Source: Collinsella aerofaciens (GTDB lineage Bacteria; Actinomycetota; Coriobacteriia; Coriobacteriales; Coriobacteriaceae). Taken from it: 30,871 nt of DNA. The DNA lies in assembly GCF_028206995.1 (NCBI RefSeq), contig NZ_JAQLFL010000018.1:1-30871 (forward strand). Direction: 5' to 3'. The notes beneath the pieces were generated by a model. It saw only the letters and a list, made by a program, of their open reading frames with translations. It was not told where the DNA came from and did no database searches. Positions 8,176 through 14,764 of this stretch are shown here, piece after piece (within the stretch, counting starts at the first letter, position 1; each line of letters starts with the position of its first letter). A program made the position numbers and the translations under genes.

Positions 8176-8325
8176 ATGAGCGAAGTTCCCGGACTCACCC
8201 TGTTCATCTTCCTCTTCGTCCTGCTGGCCTTCATCGGGATTCTGCCCATCGCGGGCAAATGGAAGGTCTACGGGAAGCTCGGGATGGCGGGCCGGTAATC
8301 GATTATCCCCGTCTACGCCGACTAG
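8176..8325 (+). pseudogene. Decayed small membrane protein (possible DUF5684-type remnant)
   Basis: AAAGGAG and an ATG at 8176 open a 40-aa ORF (MSEVPGLTLFIFLFVLLAF...) with one membrane helix that stops at 8298 (TAA). Reading through this stop in the same frame gives SIIPVYADY and a second stop at 8323-8325. The sequence around the TAA, KWKVYGKLGMAGR-stop-SIIPVY, resembles the W-K-x-x-x-K-x-G-x-x-G-W-x-x-I-I-P-x-Y motif of small DUF5684-type membrane proteins. Two base changes (tgg to cgg, aaa to taa) would restore it. The family is recalled from memory. The alternative is a genuine 40-aa peptide. Confidence 0.5.
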
Positions 8326-8352
8326 GTTGGAGATGCCATAGTGCGGTGTATT

Positions 8353-8382
8353 GCGGGTCCTTTCGGGGACCCGCTTTGGTTT
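8353..8382 (+). terminator. Terminator of the Tad operon
   Basis: GCGGGTCC (8353-8360) pairs with GGACCCGC (8367-8374) around a TTTCGG loop, followed by TTTGGTTT. Confidence 0.8.
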
Positions 8383-8408
8383 GGTGGCGGCGGGAATGCC
8401 GCGGAGCC

Positions 8409-8517
8409 GTCTCTCTAAATGTCTCTCTAAATGCTTGAGCCGTCTACCTGCGATTTTTGGTTGTCTCTCTAAATGTCTCTCTAAAGTTGTGGAAAGTGGC
8501 GACCGGTTTAGAGAGAC
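8409..8517. repeat. Cluster of GTCTCTCTAAA repeats (two tandem pairs plus one inverted copy)
   Basis: The 12-mer GTCTCTCTAAAT occurs as a tandem pair at 8409-8432 and again at 8463-8486 (last base G). One copy in inverted orientation, TTTAGAGAGAC, is at 8507-8517. I see no other copy in the window. The 12-bp period and the paired arrangement suggest a protein-binding array or a small dispersed repeat. Confidence 0.85.
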
Positions 8518-8581
8518 GAGGATAAGAAGGAGAAGGAAGAAGAGCGCCTCAGCGATCGGTCGGGCGAGAACAATAATAAAG

Positions 8582-8636
8582 AGAATAATAACAAGTTGAT
8601 TTGCTGCGGGGCGCCTTTTGAGGGCGCCCCTTTTTG
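8582..8636 (+). terminator. Conserved AATAATAACAAGTTG tract and hairpin terminator
   Basis: AGAATAATAACAAGTTG (8582-8598) precedes the hairpin GGGGCGCC (8608-8615) / GGCGCCCC (8623-8630) and a T run at 8631-8635. The same tract, followed by another hairpin, recurs at 9857-9914. With no gene directly upstream, this may insulate the following promoter from Tad readthrough. Confidence 0.75.
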
Positions 8637-8678
8637 TTTGCTGGATGTTTTACGGAGGGCAGTGAAGGTGCGTAAACA

Positions 8679-8711
8679 TGTAGGCGCGTAGCCGTGTAGC
8701 CGTGTAGCGAG
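8679..8711. repeat. GTAG iterations upstream of the first tagged gene
   Basis: TGTAGGCG, CGTAGCC, GTGTAGCC and GTGTAGCG follow one another at about 8-nt steps. A longer, less regular version lies at 9928-9993 in the same position relative to the next leader motif. Confidence 0.65.
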
Positions 8712-8720
8712 GTCGGTCGG

Positions 8721-8734
8721 GCTACTTCTGTCCC
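8721..8734 (+). promoter_or_regulatory. Leader motif GCTACTTnTGTCCC, copy 1
   Basis: GCTACTTCTGTCCC, ending 64 nt before the GGAG that serves the gene at 8812. It is one of four copies in the window, each just upstream of a gene for a tagged protein. Whether it is a promoter element, an operator or part of an RNA leader cannot be told from the sequence. No standard -10 box is shared. Confidence 0.7.
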
Positions 8735-8811
8735 GCGTAGGTCGCGGGCGTGAGTTGAGCTTGAGAATCGAAGGAAGGAAATCAATTCTCTAGAGTCTGG
8801 AGATGAACGGA

Positions 8812-9849
8812 ATGGATTCTCAAATCACTAAAATCCCCTCCATCTGCGGTGACGGTTACCCCGGTGTCGGATTTCAGGTGGATAACGGCGATTCGGTTCG
8901 CGTGGCCATGGCATGGCCGAGCGCTTCCGCTGAGGGGTGGCGCAGTCTCACCATGGAAGTGCCGAAGAAGCTCAGCCTCGATACCAAGCTGAACGGCGTT
9001 TCGGTTGATTATCTCCTGCAGAGGGCCGATGTACTTTTTGGAGATGGAGACCGGGGCCGATTCAAGCGCTACGAACGCGAACTTGGAGATAAATTGCCCA
9101 GCGCGGTCGTCCGTGCGTTCGCCCGCTACGCGCCTATCGATTTGACCTACGCGGGCAACGCGGAGGCGTGTCGCGCTGAAATCGAACAGTTCCTCGGTGG
9201 GGATATCCCCGAACTCGACTTGGAAGGCATGGATAATACCTCTGGGAAAATCCATGCCGTGCTTGTCCCCGTCGGCTTCGATCCCGTTGCCATAGAGATC
9301 GATGGCACCCGAGACATCATGTCTCATGTGGGAGGCACCATCGATGAGGCTTCCGGACATCTACCGCCCGATGCCCTTCCGTTCAATCTCTCGATGTATG
9401 TCAACGATGAGGGTCTATATAGCTGCCAGCCCAATCGCGCCTTCTATGCAACTGAGAGTATGGAGCATGAGGGGTATTATTCCGCCATCGATGGAAAGCC
9501 GGTGGTCTCGGGGCTACCGTCATCTCTCCTATTCGGCAATATCGTCATAACCGGTTTCGATCCTGAAACAGGTGAGGACAAATCGCTATCTGCTGGCGAG
9601 ATGATGGATGCCATGAATTACTTTCAGCGTGACAGTCCTCGAGGAAGTGGACGCGAGGTCGCTCTCATTGTCCAGAACGGGCTGTATGGCGAGCTGAGGC
9701 AATCCCTCTCGCATGACCCCTCTGCTCACGAAGATAAGGTCCTTGATAACGCATCTGAATCTCTCGACGAGATGATGGAGCAAAAGGTCGAGGTCGCCGA
9801 GGATAGCGAGATCGGTGACGAGATAAGCGTATCCAACGGAGAACGCTAA
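8812..9849 (+). CDS. DUF3846-like accessory protein with the shared C-terminal tail
   Basis: A protein of 345 aa from the ATG at 8812, or 348 aa from the ATG at 8803. The GGAG at 8799-8802 abuts 8803, so 8812 is better served. The region of about residues 149-275 (348-aa numbering) begins HAVLVPVGFDPVAIEIDG, continues YVNDEGLYSCQPNRAFYAT and ends NIVITGFDPETGED. This is the DUF3846 pattern found in mobile-element proteins, and the gene at 14764 carries a second copy. The N-terminal 140 residues are unrecognised. Near the end is SLDEMMEQKVEVAED, 14 residues from the C-terminus (NGER). It is monocistronic, with its own leader motif and terminator. Function unknown. Confidence 0.75.
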   Translation: MDSQITKIPSICGDGYPGVGFQVDNGDSVRVAMAWPSASAEGWRSLTMEVPKKLSLDTKLNGVSVDYLLQRADVLFGDGDRGRFKRYERELGDKLPSAVVRAFARYAPIDLTYAGNAEACRAEIEQFLGGDIPELDLEGMDNTSGKIHAVLVPVGFDPVAIEIDGTRDIMSHVGGTIDEASGHLPPDALPFNLSMYVNDEGLYSCQPNRAFYATESMEHEGYYSAIDGKPVVSGLPSSLLFGNIVITGFDPETGEDKSLSAGEMMDAMNYFQRDSPRGSGREVALIVQNGLYGELRQSLSHDPSAHEDKVLDNASESLDEMMEQKVEVAEDSEIGDEISVSNGER

Positions 9850-9856
9850 GGGGCAA

Positions 9857-9914
9857 GAATAATAACAAGTTGTTTTACCGCGGGACGTCTTTCGGGACGT
9901 CCCGTTTGCTTTGC
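9857..9914 (+). terminator. AATAATAACAAGTTG tract and terminator after the DUF3846-like gene
   Basis: CGGGACGTC (9881-9889) pairs perfectly with GACGTCCCG (9896-9904), followed by TTTGCTTTGC. The upstream AGAATAATAACAAGTTG tract is the same as at 8582. Confidence 0.8.
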
Positions 9915-9927
9915 TGGGTGATTGGCG

Positions 9928-9993
9928 GGTAGCGGCGTAGCCGTGTAGCGCGGTAGTCACGTAGTTAGATAGGCGTGTAGTTGCGTAGGTATG
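9928..9993. repeat. GTAG iterations upstream of the ArdC-like gene
   Basis: About nine GTAG-type units (GGGTAGC, GCGTAGCC, GTGTAGCG, GGTAGTC, CGTAGTT, and so on) at steps of 7-10 nt. With the tract/terminator before them and the leader motif after, they repeat the architecture of 8582-8734. Confidence 0.6.
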
Positions 9994-10001
9994 CGGAGAA
10001 G

Positions 10002-10015
10002 GCTACTTGTGTCCC
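10002..10015 (+). promoter_or_regulatory. Leader motif GCTACTTnTGTCCC, copy 2
   Basis: GCTACTTGTGTCCC, exactly 60 nt before the GGAG (10076-10079) of the ArdC-like gene. This spacing supports 10086 as the start. Confidence 0.7.
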
Positions 10016-10085
10016 CCGGTGGGTCGATGGGGAGGCATCCGTTTATGTTCGAGATGGATTGTCCGAACGTGAATGGGAGCTACCT

Positions 10086-11294
10086 ATGGCCAAGAGAACC
10101 TATGGCAAATATCAAGGAAAGAGTCCGACCGAGAAGCTGACGGATGCCCGCCAGGCGCTATTCGATGCGCTTCTCGCGGACATGGAGCGCGAGGGTCCTC
10201 GTTGGGTCAAGGAATGGTCGTTCCCCCACCCACCCATGAACGGCGTTACCGGCGAGTGCTACGGACCGCGAAATACCGCCATGCTCATGTACGCCATGAG
10301 GGACGGAGGATTCAGGGACCCGCGCTTCGCCACATTCAAGATGGCATCGGATAAGGGCTGCCATATCATCAGGGGATCGCACGGTTACCCTATCGAACGC
10401 TGGAAGCGCATGCTCGTCAGCAGGACGGATCCGACGGCCCGACTCAAGCAGCCCAAGACCAAAGAGGAGTGGGACATCGCCCTCGCAAACCCCGAGTACA
10501 AGGCCGAGCCGCGCTGCGTGGGAACGTTCACGGTGTTCAATGCCGAGCAGATGGAGAATACGGAAAACCTCGCCTCCGTCGAATGCTTCAAGCCCATCGA
10601 GCCCGATCGCGTGGCCGATGGTATCGTCAAGGCATCGCCTTGCCCCGTAATCGAGACTCCGAACGACGAGGCGTTCTACCTGCCGGGTGCAGACAAGATT
10701 TACGTTCCGCAGCGCAACCAGTTCACGAACGTCGAATCGTTCTGCCGAACGCTGCTCCATGAGATGGGACACGCCACGGGCCACCCAAGCAGAAACAACC
10801 GCGAGCAGTGCGGACTGAAGCAGAATAGGCAGAAATACGCCTTTGAGGAGCTCATTGCAGAGCTCTCGAGCGTGTTCACCGCGAACGCCATCGGTCTCGA
10901 CCTCCGCAACGTCGACGACGATAAGCCCCTTGCCGCCAACGAAGTCGATGCAATGTCGAATTCGGCCGCCTACCTCAAGAGCTGGTCCCAGGAGTTCAGG
11001 GATCCGGGCGGTGAGCTGCTGAAGGCCGCATCACGGGCGAGCAAGGCGACCGATTACCTCGTAAAAGACTGCTTTATCCCAAAGCTCGGCAAGGACTACT
11101 TCAAGTCCATTGAGCTCGCTACCGAGACGGTAGCCGATGTCGATATGGAACGCGGCGGCGCGGCCGAGGTCGAGCAGGGAGACGATGGGTTCAGTCTCGA
11201 TGAGCTGTGTGATTCAAAATGCGATGAGGCGGAATTAGCCAACGGAGATGAGCGGAACGATGCGGTGACCGCCCATTATGAGGAAGGACGATAG
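10086..11294 (+). CDS. ardC: ArdC-like antirestriction protein with metalloprotease domain and the shared tail
   Basis: A 402-aa protein. Residues 15-150 resemble the ArdC N-terminal single-strand DNA-binding domain (WVKEWSFPHPPMNGVTGECY, YGPRN, GCHIIRGSHGYPI, then TVFNAEQ). Residues 195-300 form a zinc-metalloprotease-like domain with HEMGH at 225-229 and a likely third ligand in FEELIAEL (about 254-259). Plasmid ArdC protects incoming single-stranded DNA from host endonucleases and is carried into the recipient. SLDELCDSKCDEAEL lies at 370-384, 18 residues from the terminal arginine. The upstream in-frame codons from 9981 run through the leader and were rejected; GGGAG precedes 10086. Confidence 0.85.
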   Translation: MAKRTYGKYQGKSPTEKLTDARQALFDALLADMEREGPRWVKEWSFPHPPMNGVTGECYGPRNTAMLMYAMRDGGFRDPRFATFKMASDKGCHIIRGSHGYPIERWKRMLVSRTDPTARLKQPKTKEEWDIALANPEYKAEPRCVGTFTVFNAEQMENTENLASVECFKPIEPDRVADGIVKASPCPVIETPNDEAFYLPGADKIYVPQRNQFTNVESFCRTLLHEMGHATGHPSRNNREQCGLKQNRQKYAFEELIAELSSVFTANAIGLDLRNVDDDKPLAANEVDAMSNSAAYLKSWSQEFRDPGGELLKAASRASKATDYLVKDCFIPKLGKDYFKSIELATETVADVDMERGGAAEVEQGDDGFSLDELCDSKCDEAELANGDERNDAVTAHYEEGR

Positions 11295-11296
11295 CC

Positions 11297-11734
11297 ATGC
11301 CTGATGATTTGAAAATCAATTCGTTCGATGACCTGAAAGCCGCACTGAACGAGGCCCTGCACAATGGCGGAACCTCGCCTGACGCGGCGGATTACCTGAT
11401 GGAACGATTCGACGTTCTCTGTGTCGATATCGATAACGTGTTCCTCGCCATATCTGCCAATGACATTCAGGAATACTATCCAAGCCTGTCCGCCGATGAG
11501 GCACGTTATGTCCGTGACAACGCTAACGAAAACCTTTGGAACTCGGGCGGATACTGCGACATCAATGACACGGCGTGGGGTCAAATCGAGGCCGAGGTGA
11601 AGTGTGTTCAAGGCGCCCGTCATGATTCCCGAAGTGAAGAAGCGAGCCTAGATGACCTCGCCGAAACGTATGGCGAGGACGGTAGTTGCCGTATGGAAAA
11701 TGACCCGCGCGATACGGACGGCATTCCAAGGTAG
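11297..11734 (+). CDS. Acidic hypothetical protein with a partial shared tail
   Basis: A 145-aa acidic protein, 2 nt after the ArdC-like gene, with GGAAGGA as ribosome binding site inside the end of that gene. The stretch VDIDNVFLAISANDIQEYYPSL suggests a compact alpha/beta domain, but I do not recognise a family. The C-terminal part has SLDDLAETYGEDGSC, which matches only the first five positions of the shared motif strongly (lysine and EA are missing), 14 residues from a terminal arginine. The acidic composition would fit a DNA mimic or an ArdC partner; this is conjecture. Confidence 0.7.
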   Translation: MPDDLKINSFDDLKAALNEALHNGGTSPDAADYLMERFDVLCVDIDNVFLAISANDIQEYYPSLSADEARYVRDNANENLWNSGGYCDINDTAWGQIEAEVKCVQGARHDSRSEEASLDDLAETYGEDGSCRMENDPRDTDGIPR

Positions 11735-11736
11735 AC

Positions 11737-11750
11737 GCTACTTCTGTCCC
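11737..11750 (+). promoter_or_regulatory. Leader motif GCTACTTnTGTCCC, copy 3
   Basis: GCTACTTCTGTCCC begins 2 nt after the preceding stop and ends exactly 60 nt before the GGAG at 11811-11814. No terminator separates it from the upstream gene. Confidence 0.7.
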
Positions 11751-11819
11751 CTAGCGTGAAGCGGTTCACGTGAGCTTCATGCTAGTCGTTCAGTTATCAA
11801 TTCGCGTGATGGAGGAACC

Positions 11820-12329
11820 ATGAGCGAGCAGAACAGCCAGAACAAGGATAAGGTCCGTATCGACTTCCCGCCGAAGTGGGTAACCACCGAAAAGGCAAAT
11901 GGTGAGCCGTATACCATCTCCAACGGTAAGGGCGAGTCTTGGCCTGCCGTGAAGTGTACCCTGCCCAGCGGCACCAAGGTCGACGGCAAGGATCTCTCCG
12001 GCTTCAACTTCACCACGTTCCAGAAGCCGTGGAACAAGGCCGATATCGAGGCCGGTAAGGGCACGGGTGTCTTCGTCAACGCCGACCGCAACGTCAGCCT
12101 CTTCAAGTACGACCAGGACGGACAGCGCCACGATGAGTCCGTGGAGCCGCAGAAGCTCTCCGATGCCGTCGAGGCCGCCCGCGCCGAGTACCGCGCCCAG
12201 CATCAGAACCACGACCGCTCCCAGGAGCAGGAGACCAGTCTCGACGATCTGTGCGAGCAGAAGACCGCCGAGGCAAGTGAGCGCGATGGCGGCTCCCAGG
12301 ACCGCAGCGCACAGAACGTCCAGCGTTAA
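11820..12329 (+). CDS. Single-domain accessory protein related to the 25637 gene, with the shared tail
   Basis: A 169-aa soluble protein. Residues 10-115 contain VRIDFPPKWVTTEKANGEPY, then WPAVKCTLPSGTKVDGKDLSGF and GTGVFVNADRNVSLF. This pattern (L-P-x-G-x-K-V-x-G-x-x-L-x-G-F, then a residue stretch before N-x-x-x-x-L) recurs twice in the product of the gene at 25637, so the two proteins share a domain that I cannot name. The tail SLDDLCEQKTAEASE lies 15 residues from the terminal arginine. A strong Shine-Dalgarno sequence (GGAGG), an own leader motif and a very strong terminator suggest high expression. Confidence 0.8.
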   Translation: MSEQNSQNKDKVRIDFPPKWVTTEKANGEPYTISNGKGESWPAVKCTLPSGTKVDGKDLSGFNFTTFQKPWNKADIEAGKGTGVFVNADRNVSLFKYDQDGQRHDESVEPQKLSDAVEAARAEYRAQHQNHDRSQEQETSLDDLCEQKTAEASERDGGSQDRSAQNVQR

Positions 12330-12350
12330 GTTCCAGCAGCCATTGGATGC

Positions 12351-12387
12351 GGGGAGGGATGGATTTCCATCCCTCCCCTTTTCTTTT
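12351..12387 (+). terminator. Strong rho-independent terminator
   Basis: GGGGAGGGATGG (12351-12362) pairs perfectly with CCATCCCTCCCC (12367-12378), with a 4-nt loop and the tail TTTTCTTTT. Confidence 0.95.
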
Positions 12388-12396
12388 GGGGCGAAG

Positions 12397-12410
12397 GCTA
12401 CTTTCGTCCC
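12397..12410 (+). promoter_or_regulatory. Leader motif GCTACTTnTGTCCC, copy 4
   Basis: GCTACTTTCGTCCC (two changes at the variable centre), exactly 60 nt before the GGAG at 12471-12474. It heads the five-gene operon 12480-15929. Confidence 0.65.
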
Positions 12411-12479
12411 CCCTTCGAAGGACACAACGTCTCGAAAGTACGCTGGGATAGGTCAGATAGCAAGAGAGATGGAGCAGCT

Positions 12480-13070
12480 ATGGCAGAGGACAAGCCGTGC
12501 ATTTCCGAGTTGTTCGAGAACGACGTGCTGGATATGGAACTCGTCGGCAAAATCTCCCCCGAGTTCATGCTGGGCTGCGCCATCGGTTTCGGCGCGGCCT
12601 CGCACGCGGCCGCCGATATCGATTATTTCAGCGATAAGTTTTCCTCCCGAGCTGTTATTGAAATCGAGGAACTGGGCCTGCCAACGCTGCGAAGCGAGTG
12701 CCGCAGCGCCGATGATTTTTCTCTCGCCGGAGTCAATCCCGATACGAAATTCCCAATCGGTTTCGTTTCCGTCCGAGATGTGATTGATGCGGTCGATGAA
12801 TTCGGTTCCGAACACATGAAAGAGACCCTAGCGCCTGCCGATATGGAGCGGGTCGCCTCCAGCCTTGCGGAAGCCGAACAGTGCATCGAGCGGTATGAGC
12901 TCGTCGACGGCATTACGTTCAACGCGGAGCTCGAGATGGAAAAAATCGACTGCGAGCGCGATGAGCAGGGCCCTGACGATATCTGCAATGCGAAGAGCGA
13001 AGAAGCAGACCTTGTCGAAGATACCGCGATGGGCGAACGTGAGGCCCCTGACAACGAACAAGACAAGTAG
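12480..13070 (+). CDS. Hypothetical protein with the shared tail, first gene of a five-gene operon
   Basis: A 196-aa acidic protein with no family that I recognise. It has a Gly/Ala-rich stretch (FMLGCAIGFGAASHAAADI, residues 29-47) that is only weakly hydrophobic, then charged helical regions. GPDDICNAKSEEADL lies at 164-178, 18 residues from the terminal lysine. GGAG precedes the ATG, and the start-to-leader distance equals that of the genes at 10086 and 11820. The next gene follows after 15 nt. Confidence 0.7.
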   Translation: MAEDKPCISELFENDVLDMELVGKISPEFMLGCAIGFGAASHAAADIDYFSDKFSSRAVIEIEELGLPTLRSECRSADDFSLAGVNPDTKFPIGFVSVRDVIDAVDEFGSEHMKETLAPADMERVASSLAEAEQCIERYELVDGITFNAELEMEKIDCERDEQGPDDICNAKSEEADLVEDTAMGEREAPDNEQDK

Positions 13071-13085
13071 CCAAGGAGTCTGAAT

Positions 13086-13568
13086 ATGAGCAATAAATCC
13101 TGCAGCCTGTTCATCGAGGGCAAAGGCAAGGTGTCGGTCAGCATCGACGAGCACCCGAGCATGCCATCGATGAGCTTCACCGGCCTTCAGGGTCGCGGTA
13201 TTGGCCGCGTAGTCGAGGAGAAGGCAGCCATCCGCTGCGCCCTGCGCCAAGCGGGTTTCGACATCCCCATGGCAAACGTGCGCATCGATGTAGACCAGTC
13301 CGCACATGAGTTCGGCCACAAGTGCATCGATAACGCCTGCGCACAGGGCATCGCCATCGCGAGCGGTCAGGCGGAGATGCCCGCCGGAGGTCGTGTCAGT
13401 GCCGTGGAAATCGAAATCGACGGCTCGTCGCTCGGCTTGGAGCCGGCTAAAGACGGGCTGGAGCGAGGTCTCGATGACCTTTGCGATGAGAAGCAGACTG
13501 AGGCCGATCTCGTCGAGGGAAACAAAGATCGCGAAACGCGATTTGAGAGTAAGGAGACTGGGCGATGA
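13086..13568 (+). CDS. Stand-alone ComM/ChlI N-terminal-type domain with the shared tail
   Basis: A 160-aa protein. Residues 10-75 (VSVSIDEHPSMPSMSFTGL, then RVVEEKAAIRCALRQAGFDIPMANVRIDVD in two stretches) follow the pattern of the N-terminal S5-fold domain of ComM/YifB Mg-chelatase-like ATPases: V-E-V-D-I-x-x-G-L-P, then V-G-L, R-E-R-V-R-A-A-L-x-x-S-G-F-x-x-P and I-T-V-N. ComM is a DNA helicase that extends branches during natural transformation. Its AAA+ and C-terminal domains are absent here. GLDDLCDEKQTEADL lies at 128-142, 18 residues from the terminal arginine. The assignment is by pattern only. Confidence 0.6.
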   Translation: MSNKSCSLFIEGKGKVSVSIDEHPSMPSMSFTGLQGRGIGRVVEEKAAIRCALRQAGFDIPMANVRIDVDQSAHEFGHKCIDNACAQGIAIASGQAEMPAGGRVSAVEIEIDGSSLGLEPAKDGLERGLDDLCDEKQTEADLVEGNKDRETRFESKETGR

Positions 13569-14764
13569 GTGAAATCGGATGCATCAAGGTCGATGTCGCG
13601 ATGAGCGATTCTGAGTATTATGCGCACGCTCCCCATGACAGCGTCACCCTGCCGATGGCACCAAGCGATCTGCAAGGGGTCATCGACAAGGTGACCCGCT
13701 TCGGCTCGCATGGATACGAAATCAAGGACATCCAGACTTCCGGCGTAATCGACAAGCTGCACTTCGACGAGGACGAGAACGTGAGCCTGCGGGCTCTGAA
13801 TGCCATGGCGGAGTGCGTCAAGAGGAATCCCGACGTCGATTACGATGCGGTTCGCGATTACTGCGACAACTTCGATGTACCGGTCGATCCACTCATGGTC
13901 GGCAACGTCATCATGCAGGTAGGACAGATTCCGTATACGAGTTATTCGGTTGATATCGATAACGAGCATCCAACCCCCGTCGACCTGCAACGGGCATACG
14001 GAATCACGCTTATCGACCGCGCTTCCGAGGAACTCGAAACCTGCTTGGTCGACAACCGGCTTCCCGATGGTGCCAAGGCGAGCCTCGCTGGAGTCATCGA
14101 GCTGCTCGCGAACGTACCTGCCGAGGCATTGGGTGCCAAGATGGAGTCAGGTGGAGAAGTCTGTCTTACACCCAGCGGCATCTTCGACCGCAATTCCGTA
14201 GGCGTCGAGTTGATGAAATTCGATTTGGATGAGCTCGAGCAGGCAGCTTTCGAGGGCGACCGCGACTTCGCGGCCGACCGCATCGTCGTCTATGCCGAGA
14301 GCCGCAAGATGGCGGAGGCGGGCGTCGATATCTCGCAGCCGCTGACGCTGCCGATGGATGCAGGCGAGCTTCAAGATGCCCTCAAGGTCTTCGCGGATAT
14401 GGAGGGTGTGGAGCCGAGCGATATCGTCATGTGCGACTATGAGCTCCATGGGCGGTTCTCCGAGTACTCTTGGCACGACTTCGGCACGGATGACCCCATC
14501 GCCGACATGAACCGCTTCGCCCAGATCGTGGTGGACCATCCCGACCTCAACGTGGGGGAACTGTTCTACTACAACGACGATCATGAAATCTACGACATCG
14601 GAGACATTATCCATGTGGCAGAGCATTTCGATGAGAGGCTTGCGGAGCAGGGTCGAGAATTCAACCTCGATGAGCTCGGGGAGTCGAAAAGCGACGAGGC
14701 CGAGTTGGTAAACCGCGACACCGATAAGTTCGAGGGCAATGCCCTTACCGGCGGTGAGCGCTGA
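13565..14764 (+). CDS. ArdA-like acidic protein with two similar halves and the shared tail
   Basis: A 399-aa, strongly acidic protein. Two regions resemble each other and the ArdA antirestriction family: residues 25-130 (TLPMAPSDLQGVIDKV, YEIKDIQT, then LNAMAE) and about 258-365 (TLPMDAGELQDALKVF, IVMCDYE, then MNRFAQIV). ArdA proteins mimic DNA and block type I restriction enzymes as DNA enters a new host. NLDELGESKSDEAEL lies at 367-381, 18 residues from the terminal arginine. It overlaps the previous gene by 4 nt (ATGA) and the next by 1 nt (TGATG), so translation is coupled. The ArdA relation is inferred from pattern and charge. Confidence 0.65.
   Translation: MSEIGCIKVDVAMSDSEYYAHAPHDSVTLPMAPSDLQGVIDKVTRFGSHGYEIKDIQTSGVIDKLHFDEDENVSLRALNAMAECVKRNPDVDYDAVRDYCDNFDVPVDPLMVGNVIMQVGQIPYTSYSVDIDNEHPTPVDLQRAYGITLIDRASEELETCLVDNRLPDGAKASLAGVIELLANVPAEALGAKMESGGEVCLTPSGIFDRNSVGVELMKFDLDELEQAAFEGDRDFAADRIVVYAESRKMAEAGVDISQPLTLPMDAGELQDALKVFADMEGVEPSDIVMCDYELHGRFSEYSWHDFGTDDPIADMNRFAQIVVDHPDLNVGELFYYNDDHEIYDIGDIIHVAEHFDERLAEQGREFNLDELGESKSDEAELVNRDTDKFEGNALTGGER

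Larger units (their letters stand above)
8383..8811. other. Repeat-rich intergenic region between the Tad locus and the tagged-protein cluster
   Basis: I see no credible gene here. An 82-codon open frame inside it encodes the repeats and has no Shine-Dalgarno sequence. Contents in order: five GTCTCTCTAAA units, a purine-rich stretch, the tract AGAATAATAACAAGTTG, a hairpin terminator, GTAG iterations and the GCTACTT leader motif. Each is listed separately. Confidence 0.7.

Noticed and set aside
8409..8517. CRISPR array
   Set aside because: Units of only 11-12 bp in tandem pairs, no regular spacers and no cas genes.
8351..8599. 82-codon plus-strand open frame between the Tad and cargo regions
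   Set aside because: It is composed of the GTCTCTCTAAA repeats (SKCLSKCLS), begins inside a terminator hairpin and has no ribosome site.
9981..10085. Longer N-terminus for the ArdC-like protein
   Set aside because: It would run through GTAG iterations and the leader motif. The start at 10086 has GGGAG and the same leader distance as two other genes.
12351..12387. Operator rather than terminator
   Set aside because: The perfect GC stem, 4-nt loop and T-rich tail are fully explained by intrinsic termination.
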